DNA of 48,118 nucleotides, taken from Rhodospirillaceae bacterium. Its GTDB lineage: Bacteria; Pseudomonadota; Alphaproteobacteria; JAEULC01. Shown in pieces: positions 41,072-48,118 of this stretch (position 1 is the stretch's first letter; each line of letters opens with the position of its first letter). The stretch lies in contig JAHFPH010000008.1 in the NCBI GenBank assembly GCA_023266845.1, forward strand, positions 1 through 48,118, read 5' to 3'. The notes under the pieces are model-generated. The model did no database searches. It worked only from the letters and a program-made list of their open reading frames with translations, and was not told where the DNA came from. Position numbers and translations under genes: made by a program.

Positions 41072-42097
41072 ATGCTGACAGCCTATGCGCTGAACAACGG
41101 CCGGCTGGAAAAGGCGGCGCTGGGGGCATCCGGCGAGCCGCCGGTCAACGCGCTGTGGCTCGATCTGATGTCGCCCACGCGCGACGAGGAGGGCGCGGTT
41201 CAGCGTTTCACCGGCGTCGAGGTCCCGACCCGGGAAGAGATGCAGGAAATCGAGGTTTCCAGCCGGCTCTACCGCGAAGGCGACACGAACTACTTGACCG
41301 CGCCGATCATCCACAAGACCGACACCCCGCGGCCCGAAGTCACGCCCGTGACCTTCATCGTGGCGCGCGGCCAGTTGATCACCGTGCGCTACGCCCATCC
41401 CAAGTCGATCGATTTCTTCTCCGCGCGCGCCGCGCGCCAGGTCGGCTGGTGCACGACGCCCGAGATGGTGCTGCTGGGCCTCTTGGAAACCATCGTCGAC
41501 CGGGTCGCCGACGTGATGGAGCGCGTGGCGGCGGAGCTCGACACCATATCGCGGCGCATCTTCTACGATCCCGCCAGCGGCAACGGCCAGCCGGCGGGCG
41601 AGAAAAGCGACGAGCAGGCCAACGCCGACTTGAACACGGTTCTGCGCCAGCTGGGCCAAGCCGGGGACATCACCACCAAGACACGCGACACGATCCTGGG
41701 CCTCGACCGCATGGTGACCTATATCATCGCCGCCGAGACGCTGGGCGTCAGCCGCGAATCCAAGCCGCGCATGAAAACCCTGACGCGCGACATACGCTCG
41801 CTGGCCGAGCATGACGGGTTCCTGTCGCTCAAGGTCAATTTTCTGCTCGACGCCACGCTCGGCATGATCTCGATCGAGCAGAACCGCATCAGCATCGAGC
41901 AGAACAACATCGTCAAGATCTTCACCGTGGCCGCGGTCGCGTTCCTGCCACCCACGCTGGTGGCCAGCATCTATGGGATGAACTTCAAGTGGCTGCCCGA
42001 GCTGCAATGGGAGTACGGCTATTTCTGGGCGTTGGCGCTGATGGTGCTGTCGGCCGCGCTGCCGTTCCTGTACTTCAAGCGCCGCGGCTGGCTGTAG
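41072..42097 (+). CDS. CorA family magnesium/divalent cation transporter
   Basis: C-terminal TM1-YGMNF-TM2 arrangement: FLPPTLVASIYGMNFKWLPELQWEYGYFWALALMVLSAALPFLYFKRRGWL. Confidence 0.94.
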   Translation: MLTAYALNNGRLEKAALGASGEPPVNALWLDLMSPTRDEEGAVQRFTGVEVPTREEMQEIEVSSRLYREGDTNYLTAPIIHKTDTPRPEVTPVTFIVARGQLITVRYAHPKSIDFFSARAARQVGWCTTPEMVLLGLLETIVDRVADVMERVAAELDTISRRIFYDPASGNGQPAGEKSDEQANADLNTVLRQLGQAGDITTKTRDTILGLDRMVTYIIAAETLGVSRESKPRMKTLTRDIRSLAEHDGFLSLKVNFLLDATLGMISIEQNRISIEQNNIVKIFTVAAVAFLPPTLVASIYGMNFKWLPELQWEYGYFWALALMVLSAALPFLYFKRRGWL

Positions 42098-42132
42098 ACG
42101 CAAGAACTTCTTCCCGAAAGGCGGTCCCCCCA

Positions 42133-43722
42133 ATGCGCGACTTCCAGCTACCCGGTCGCTCGACCGTCCATGCGGGCGAGGCGATGGCGGCCACCTCGCA
42201 TCCCCTCGCCACGCTAACGGCGGTGGAGACGCTGAAATCGGGCGGCAACGCGATCGACGCGGCGGTCGCCGCCGCCGGCGTGCTGGGCGTAGTCGAGCCG
42301 GCGATGACCGGCATCGGCGGCGACTGCTTCGTGCTGTACGCGCCCAAGGGCGGCGACAAGGTGATCGCCTATAACGGCTCGGGCCGCGCGCCCAGGGCGG
42401 CTTCGGTCGAGGCGCTGAACAAAAAGGGCGTCAAGACCATCGAGGTGACGTCGCCGCACGCCGTCACCGTGCCCGGTTGCGTCGAGGCCTGGGAGCGGCT
42501 CATCGCCGATCACGGCACGAAGGACCTAGGCGCCTTGCTCAAGCCCGCGATCAAGACGGCGGAAGAGGGGTTCCCAGTCAGCCCGCGCGTCGGGCATGAC
42601 TGGCCGGGCTACGTCGACAAGCTCGGGCGCAATGCCGCGGCGCGCGACGTGTTTCTGCCCCAGGGCCGCGCCCCCAAGGTGGGCGAGCGGTTCAAGAATC
42701 CGCGCCTGGCCGAGACGCTGAAGAAAATCGCCAAGGGCGGCGCCAAGGCGTTTTACACCGGCGCCGTGGCGCATGACATGGTTTCGGCGTTGAACGCGCT
42801 GGGTGGCCTGCACGCGATGGACGATTTCGCCGCGACCAAGGGCGAATATGTCGAGCCGATCAGCACGGTCTATCGCGGCTACCAGGTGCATGAATGCCCG
42901 CCCAATGGCGGCGGCATCACCACGCTGCTGATGCTCAACATTCTGCAGGGCTTCGAGCTCGGCAAGCTCGACCCGAAAAGCGTCGAGCGCCTGCATCTGG
43001 AGGTCGAGGCGACACGCCTGGCCTTCGCCGACCGCGACGCCTATATCGCCGATCCGCGCTTCGGCCGCGTGCCGGTCGAGGAGCTGCTGTCGGAGCGCCA
43101 CGGCGCCGACCAGCGCAAGCGCGTCAAGCGCGACCGCGCGATGGCCGATCCCGGCCCGTCGCTCGTGCCCGCGCATAACGACACGGTCTATCTGTGCGTG
43201 GTCGACCGCGACCGCAACGCGGTCAGCTTCATCAACTCGATCTTTCACAGCTTCGGCAGCGGCATCGCCGCGCCGGGAACCGGGGTGCTGTTCCAAAGCC
43301 GCGGCTTCGGCTTCCGCATGGACCCCGCGCACCCCAACCGCGTGGAGGGCGGCAAGCGGCCGATGCACACCATCATCCCGGCGATGCTGACCAAGGAAGG
43401 CCGCGCCGTGATGCCGTTCGGCGTGATGGGCGCGCATTTCCAGCCCGTGGGCCAGACCCATGTGCTGACCAACATGCTGGATTTCGGCATGGACCCGCAG
43501 GAGGCGATCGACTTCCCACGCGCGCATTACTACGAGGGCGCGGTGCAGTTGGAGCGTGGCTACGGCGACGACATGGCCAAGGGCCTACAGGCCCTGGGCC
43601 ACCGCACCGTGCGCGCCGGCAGTCCGCTCGGCGGCGGCCAGGCGATCTGGATCGACGCCAAGTCGGGCATGCTCACCGGCGGCTCCGACCCGCGCAAGGA
43701 CGGCTTCGCGGCGGGCTATTAG
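42133..43722 (+). CDS. ggt: gamma-glutamyltransferase family protein
   Basis: GEAMAATSHPLATLTAVETLKSGGNAIDAAVAAAGVLGVVEPAMTGIGGDCFVLYAPKGGDKVIAYNGSGRAP...HNDTVYLCVVDRDRNAVSFINS. Confidence 0.93.
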   Translation: MRDFQLPGRSTVHAGEAMAATSHPLATLTAVETLKSGGNAIDAAVAAAGVLGVVEPAMTGIGGDCFVLYAPKGGDKVIAYNGSGRAPRAASVEALNKKGVKTIEVTSPHAVTVPGCVEAWERLIADHGTKDLGALLKPAIKTAEEGFPVSPRVGHDWPGYVDKLGRNAAARDVFLPQGRAPKVGERFKNPRLAETLKKIAKGGAKAFYTGAVAHDMVSALNALGGLHAMDDFAATKGEYVEPISTVYRGYQVHECPPNGGGITTLLMLNILQGFELGKLDPKSVERLHLEVEATRLAFADRDAYIADPRFGRVPVEELLSERHGADQRKRVKRDRAMADPGPSLVPAHNDTVYLCVVDRDRNAVSFINSIFHSFGSGIAAPGTGVLFQSRGFGFRMDPAHPNRVEGGKRPMHTIIPAMLTKEGRAVMPFGVMGAHFQPVGQTHVLTNMLDFGMDPQEAIDFPRAHYYEGAVQLERGYGDDMAKGLQALGHRTVRAGSPLGGGQAIWIDAKSGMLTGGSDPRKDGFAAGY

Positions 43723-43727
43723 AGTTA

Positions 43728-43801
43728 GCCTTATCCTTCGACAGGCCTAGGGATGAGGCTGAAAAAGAAGTCCTCATGCTGAGCCTGTCGAAGCATGAGG
43801 A
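43728..43801. repeat. bipartite REP-like element, same family as 24564 and 45911
   Basis: GCCTTATCCTTCGACAGGCCTAGGGATGAGGC (43728-43759) and TCCTCATGCTGAGCCTGTCGAAGCATGAGGA (43771-43801). Confidence 0.9.
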
Positions 43802-43826
43802 CGCATCGACGCGAGAGCGCACAGGA

Positions 43827-44759
43827 ATGACCGCCGAATCGGACCGCCAGCTTCCAGCGGGGAATGAAATCTTCCTCGATCATGTCGGCTATTTCGCGGC
43901 CGATCTCGGCGTAGCGGGCGGGCAGCTCGAACGCCTGGGGTTCCAGGTTTCGCCGGTCAATCTGCAGCAGAACCCCGACGCCGGGGGCGTGCTGCACCCC
44001 TCCGGCACGTCGAACCGGCTGGCGATGCTCCGGCGCGGCTTCATCGAAGTTTTGGCGGTCACGCACGACACGCCTCTGGCCGAGCGCGTGAAAGAAGCGC
44101 TCAGGCGTTACGCGGGACTGCATCTCATCGCCCTGTCGCACGACGATCTCGCGGCCCAGCGCGCGCGCCTCGTCGCGGCCGGATTCAAGATGCACGACAC
44201 GGTCGATCTGCGGCGCCAGACGCAAACGCCCGACGGGCCGCGCGAGGTTTCCTGGTCCGTGCTGCGGCCCGAGGCGCGCGCGCTGCCCGAGGGGCGCGTG
44301 CAGTTCGTCGAATGCCATACGCCCGAATCCGTATGGCCTCCGGTGCTGACCGTGCATCCGAACAAAGCCGACGCCGTGACCGACATACTGCTCTGCGTAG
44401 ATAACCGGCGTGAATCGGCCGAGCGCCTCGGGCGCTATGCCGCGCGCACGCCACAGCACGAGGCCGCGCGCAGCACGCTCGCGCTCGATCGCGGGCGTCT
44501 GATGTTCGTCGATCCTGGAGAGGCAGTAAAATTCCTGCCGGGCTTCGCCGCGCCCGATCTGCCGTTCATGGCCGGCCAGGCGATCCGCAGCGCCGATCTG
44601 GCCGCGACGCGCGATGCGCTGAAGCGCGGCGGCGTCGCGCCGTTGTTCTCGGACAACGAATTGATCTGCATCGGCTCCAAGGACGCGCTGGGCGGGTATC
44701 TGCTGTTCCACAGCGCGTCGGTTGCCGATCCATGGAAGACCTTGGCCGGGCGGGTCTAG
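43827..44759 (+). CDS. VOC/glyoxalase-like domain protein
   Basis: FLDHVGYFAADLGVAGGQLERLGFQVSPVNLQQNP...GTSNRLAMLRRGFIEVLAVTHDT...VQFVECHTPESVW. Confidence 0.82.
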   Translation: MTAESDRQLPAGNEIFLDHVGYFAADLGVAGGQLERLGFQVSPVNLQQNPDAGGVLHPSGTSNRLAMLRRGFIEVLAVTHDTPLAERVKEALRRYAGLHLIALSHDDLAAQRARLVAAGFKMHDTVDLRRQTQTPDGPREVSWSVLRPEARALPEGRVQFVECHTPESVWPPVLTVHPNKADAVTDILLCVDNRRESAERLGRYAARTPQHEAARSTLALDRGRLMFVDPGEAVKFLPGFAAPDLPFMAGQAIRSADLAATRDALKRGGVAPLFSDNELICIGSKDALGGYLLFHSASVADPWKTLAGRV

Positions 44760-45859
44760 CCGCGCGCGAACACGGCGCGCAGCGCGCCGGCGAGCGAGCC
44801 TTCTTCCAGGTATTTGATGCCCAGATAGCCGCCGGCCATGATCGACAGCCACGCGATCAACGATCCCAGCGCCAGGGTGGACATGCCGGTGATGCCCTGG
44901 CCGATGGTGCAGCCCAGCGCCAGCACGCCGCCCACGCCCATCATCGCGCCGCCCAGTATGTGGCGCAGCATGTCGGGCGCGTCGGTGAAGCTCTCGACGC
45001 GGAACTCGCGCGTGAGGTACGCGGCCAGGAACGCCCCGGCGATCACGCCAATTCCCGCCGCGATGCCGAAATTGATCTTCGCCCCGGTGAAGGTCATCAG
45101 GTATTGCAGCATGTCGCCGATCGGCGCGACGAAGGTGAAGGAGGCGAGTTGCGTCGGCTCGAACTCGTCCTTGCCCACAACACCGGTAATCAGCCAGCCC
45201 GCGACCACCAGCGCGCCGACGATCAGGCCGGCCGCGATGTCGCGGCGCGCGGCGCGGAACGCGGCGTCCTTGAAGCAAAAGTACAGCAGCGCGCCCGCCG
45301 ACAAGAGCATAAGCCCCAGGCGCAGCGGGGTTTGGCCCATGCCCGTCGCGCTGGCCAGCAGGTCGGCCAATCCCTGCCGCGCTACGCCCAGCTTGGCGAG
45401 GTTGAGATTCGCGCTTTGCTCCAACTGCATCCGCGGCACGCCGATCAGACCGCGCAGCGTGGTATAGGCAGTGATCGCCAAAACCAGGAATACGACCAGC
45501 GATTTCAGGCTGCCGCCGCCCAGCCGCACCAGGGTCTTGTTGCCGCACCCCCCGGTGAGCGTCATGCCGAAGCCGAACAAGAGGCCGCCGACGATCGCGC
45601 CGAACCAGCCGAGATTGGGCGTGAGATAGATCGACTGGTTCAGGTCCACGACGCCCGCGAGATGCAGCCCCTGGCTGCCGAGCATCGCCACGGCGATCGC
45701 CAGCATCCAGGCGCGGAACCGGTTGGCGCTGCCCATCAGCACCAGGTCCGAGATGGCGCCCATGGTGCAGAAATTGGTGCGTTGGGCGGTGGCGCCGAAG
45801 GCGATGCCGGCGGCGAAGCCGGTCAGGGCGACCAATGTATTCACGGGCAGATCGGCCAT
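44756..45859 (-). CDS. YeeE/YedE family sulfur-compound transporter (TsuA-like)
   Basis: FAAGIAFGATAQRTNFCTMGAISDLVLMGS...GFGMTLTGGCGNKTLVRLGGGSLKSLV...GGVLALGCTIGQGITGMSTLALGS. Confidence 0.93.
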   Translation of the reverse strand: MADLPVNTLVALTGFAAGIAFGATAQRTNFCTMGAISDLVLMGSANRFRAWMLAIAVAMLGSQGLHLAGVVDLNQSIYLTPNLGWFGAIVGGLLFGFGMTLTGGCGNKTLVRLGGGSLKSLVVFLVLAITAYTTLRGLIGVPRMQLEQSANLNLAKLGVARQGLADLLASATGMGQTPLRLGLMLLSAGALLYFCFKDAAFRAARRDIAAGLIVGALVVAGWLITGVVGKDEFEPTQLASFTFVAPIGDMLQYLMTFTGAKINFGIAAGIGVIAGAFLAAYLTREFRVESFTDAPDMLRHILGGAMMGVGGVLALGCTIGQGITGMSTLALGSLIAWLSIMAGGYLGIKYLEEGSLAGALRAVFARG

Positions 45860-45910
45860 TCCCGAACCTCTGTTTGCGGCCCGACTCCTTCCCTATATTA
45901 CAGGCTATCG

Positions 45911-45991
45911 GCCTCATCCTTCGACAGGCCTAGGGATGAGGCGCAAAGCTTTTCAATTCATCCTCACCCTGAGCCTGTCGAAGGGTAAAGG
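45911..45991. repeat. bipartite REP-like element in the yeeE/tusA divergent region
   Basis: GCCTCATCCTTCGACAGGCCTAGGGATGAGGC (45911-45942) and TCCTCACCCTGAGCCTGTCGAAGGGTAAAGG (45961-45991). Confidence 0.88.
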
Positions 45992-46015
45992 GCAAAAGAG
46001 GCGAAACGTGCGATC

Positions 46016-46267
46016 ATGGCCGCTACCCCGGACTCCGTTCCCGCCGACAAGGCGATCGACGCCAAGGGGCTGACCTGCCCCTTGCCGGTGTTACGCGCGC
46101 GCAAGGCGATGGCCGGCCTGCCGGTCGGCGGCGTGTTGCGCGTCGAGGCCACCGACCCCGGCGCGCCCAAGGATTTCGACGTGTTCGTTAGGGCCGCCGC
46201 GCACGAGATGCTAGCGACCAGCGCCGAGAATGGCGTATTCGTTTTCGTCATCAAGAAAGGTCCGTAA
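46016..46267 (+). CDS. tusA: sulfurtransferase TusA family protein
   Basis: IDAKGLTCPLPVLRARKAMAGLPVGGVLRVEATDPGAPKDFDVFVRAAAHEMLATSAENGVFVFVIKKG. Confidence 0.95.
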   Translation: MAATPDSVPADKAIDAKGLTCPLPVLRARKAMAGLPVGGVLRVEATDPGAPKDFDVFVRAAAHEMLATSAENGVFVFVIKKGP

Positions 46268-46271
46268 TCCT

Positions 46272-46628
46272 TTGCGGCGACTTGTTCTTTTGGCTCTCTT
46301 CATACTTTGCTTGAACGCGGTATTCGCGCCCGCTTGGGCGGGCGAACTGGTGATGTTCGAGCAAAAGGGCTGTCCCTGGTGCGCGAAATGGGACCGGGAG
46401 ATCGCGCCGATCTATCCCAAATCGGCCGAGGGCGAGCGTCTGCCGTTGCGGCGCGTGGATATCGACCAGCCGCGCCCCGCCGATCTCGCGGCCGTGGGGC
46501 CGATCCGCTATACGCCCAGCTTCGTGGCGATGGAAGGCGGCAAGGAGGTCGGGCGCATCACCGGCTATCCGGGCGACGATGTGTTCTGGGGGTTGCTCGG
46601 CCAGATCATGGCGAAGCTGCCGCAATAG
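46272..46628 (+). CDS. thioredoxin-like protein, SoxS-type
   Basis: Signal-like LRRLVLLALFILCLNAVFAPAWA then ELVMFEQKGCPWCAKWDREIAPIYPKSAEGERLPLRRVDI...YTPSFVAMEGGKEVGRITGYPGDDVFW; TTG start likely. Confidence 0.82.
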   Translation: MRRLVLLALFILCLNAVFAPAWAGELVMFEQKGCPWCAKWDREIAPIYPKSAEGERLPLRRVDIDQPRPADLAAVGPIRYTPSFVAMEGGKEVGRITGYPGDDVFWGLLGQIMAKLPQ

Positions 46629-46670
46629 CCCATAGGGTTTCGCAAAAGCGCCGCGCGGCTTTCCCAGCCC

Positions 46671-46916
46671 TCAGGACTTGCAGAAGCTCGGCAGATGGCC
46701 GGCCAGCATGGTCATCAGCCGCACGGCCACTTCCACGCCGCATAGCGCGTGCGTGACGACGGCCTGCACGTATAACGCAAATATCACCAGGACCAGAAAC
46801 GCCGCACCGGCCAGCAGCAGGCCATAGCCGCCGACCGCGCGCACACGCCGGCCCGTGGGCTCGTCGCGCGGGCGAAACACGGCCGGCCGGGCAGGATCGC
46901 GGTGCGCGTCGCGCAT
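46671..46916 (-). CDS. small single-TM hypothetical protein
   Basis: MRDAHRDPARPAVFRPRDEPTGRRVRAVGGYGLLLAGAAFLVLVIFALYVQAVVTHALCGVEVAVRLMTMLAGHLPSFCKS. Confidence 0.55.
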   Translation of the reverse strand: MRDAHRDPARPAVFRPRDEPTGRRVRAVGGYGLLLAGAAFLVLVIFALYVQAVVTHALCGVEVAVRLMTMLAGHLPSFCKS

Positions 46917-46950
46917 GAGGCAGATCCATCGAGAATAAATTCGATGCTAA

Positions 46951-47073
46951 GGCAGTCCTTATGGCGTTGTCCAATTGCCATCGGGCGGCGGCTATGCGCG
47001 CTTCGCCGAGTTCCTGAAGGGGCCTGTCGAAACCGCCGGCTATGTGGAAGCGTCTCCGTTTGGGCGCGTCTAG
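46951..47073 (+). pseudogene. orphan C-terminal coding remnant
   Basis: In-frame GSPYGVVQLPSGGGYARFAEFLKGPVETAGYVEASPFGRV* with protein-like composition, no upstream ORF (TAA at 46948). Confidence 0.35.
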
Positions 47074-47214
47074 CGCGCACCGCGGCCGGGGGCGTGGAGC
47101 TTGGCTCCGCGTCGCGCATTGCTGGACAGCGCCGATCCCAATTAAAGCGCGAAACGCGACGGTATGGTTGTCTTCGGCCGGTCGTCTGTGTTTGCCGGCG
47201 ATGGCGCCGGTTTC

Positions 47215-48105
47215 CTATGGCGCCTTCGCAGGCACGGCACTGGGCAGAGGCGGCAGAGTCTTGAGGTAGATCGCAATGGCTTTGCGGTCATCCACCGTCA
47301 GCCGACTCGTGCTGTACTTCACGACTTCCCGCATCTCGCCGTCGAACGAGCCGCCTTCCGGTGTGGAGCCTGTCTCCAACGCGAATACGATGTCGCTTGC
47401 CGTCCACTGCGATAGACCGTTCGGTCCAGGGGTAAGATTGGGGGCTGCGGCCTGCTGGGCGCCGATGCGCGCGCCCGCCAGCCACCTTGTTCGGTCAAGC
47501 GCGCCCAGCTTGTCGCGCGGTGTATGGCATTCGCCGCAGTGGGACAGCGCCTCCACCAGATAGGCGCCACGATTCCACTGCGCGTCACGTTGCGGGTCGG
47601 CCTTCCATGCCCCGGGAGAAAAGTTCAGCCATTTCCAGGTCAGCAGCGTCAACCTGATGGAAAAAGGGAAAGAGACCTCGTGCGGCCGGCTCGGACGGGC
47701 GATCGGCGCCACCGTTTGCAGATACGCCCACAGGTCTTCCAAGTCGTTTTCGGCGAGCTTGGTATAGGTGGTATAGGGAAACACGGGGTAGTAATGCTGG
47801 CCGGCCGGTCCGACGCCTTCTCGCAGCGCCTTGCGGAATTGCGCCGCGGTCCAACGGCCGATGCCGAAATTGAGGTCCGGGGTGATATTGGGCGCGTAGA
47901 AGGTGCCGAACGGCGTGACTATCGGCGGGCCGCCCGCGAGCGCCGGCACGCCGGAACGGCTGTCCGTGTGACAGGCCAGGCAGCCGCCGGCGTCGAAGAT
48001 GTAGCGGCCGCGCTCCGCAGAGAGACTCCCGGCCATGGCGGCGACCGGCAGGAGCAGCGCCGCACCTACTGCCAAACTAGCTGCAACGTGAGGCGATGCC
48101 ACCAT
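47215..48105 (-). CDS. diheme cytochrome c (alcohol/gluconate dehydrogenase cytochrome-subunit-like)
   Basis: GGCLACHTDSRSGVPALAGGPPIVTPFGTFYAPNITPDLNFGIGRWTAAQFRKALREGV...YYPVFPYTTYTKLAENDLEDLWAYLQTV...CGECHTPRDKLG; signal peptide; start close to window edge. Confidence 0.9.
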   Translation of the reverse strand: MVASPHVAASLAVGAALLLPVAAMAGSLSAERGRYIFDAGGCLACHTDSRSGVPALAGGPPIVTPFGTFYAPNITPDLNFGIGRWTAAQFRKALREGVGPAGQHYYPVFPYTTYTKLAENDLEDLWAYLQTVAPIARPSRPHEVSFPFSIRLTLLTWKWLNFSPGAWKADPQRDAQWNRGAYLVEALSHCGECHTPRDKLGALDRTRWLAGARIGAQQAAAPNLTPGPNGLSQWTASDIVFALETGSTPEGGSFDGEMREVVKYSTSRLTVDDRKAIAIYLKTLPPLPSAVPAKAP

Positions 48106-48118
48106 GTCGCGGCAGGCG

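Noticed and set aside
45723-46073. ORF ending in a REP-translated tail (ILTLSLSKGKGQ) and similar PHPEPVEGRG tails
   Set aside because: These peptides are translations of the CTTCGACAGGCTCAG repeat, a known source of spurious ORFs.
47042-47415. Small plus-strand ORFs over the 3' end of the cytochrome c gene
   Set aside because: Overlap a convincing minus-strand diheme cytochrome c and show no family-like motifs.

Overview
This is a 48.1 kb window of a high-GC, densely coded chromosome, most likely alphaproteobacterial judging from gene content and order. Most of it is core genome. In order: lon and hup; tRNA-Val(UAC) and tRNA-Asp(GUC); a complete 14-gene nuoA-N operon; birA-coaX-rnj-mce-DUF1467; tag; a minus-strand NCS2 purine permease; an MFS/ICMT pair; rpiB-glyA-nrdR-ribD-ribE-ribH-nusB-thiL. 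An accessory-like right half follows: a 2-aminoethylphosphonate-type binding protein plus MFS, tctCBA, a rhomboid protease, a copper-type multicopper oxidase with a CopZ-like protein, a CorA family transporter, gamma-glutamyltransferase, a VOC protein, a YeeE/TusA/SoxS-like sulfur group and a diheme cytochrome c. I did not find a convincing new multi-gene defence or biosynthetic system. The more interesting signals are non-coding or fragmentary: (1) a second, diverged copy of the thiL 3' end just after thiL, at the junction with the accessory cassette; (2) a probable CCUCC-motif sRNA with an opposing promoter/terminator pair; (3) a 30-bp tandem array of identical GAAA-tetraloop hairpins between two tRNA genes; (4) a dispersed family of two-hairpin REP-like elements whose arms vary but stay complementary; (5) a terminator-like repeat inside the nuo operon between nuoI and nuoJ. 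All calls come from reading the sequence and the supplied ORF track. No database search was run.
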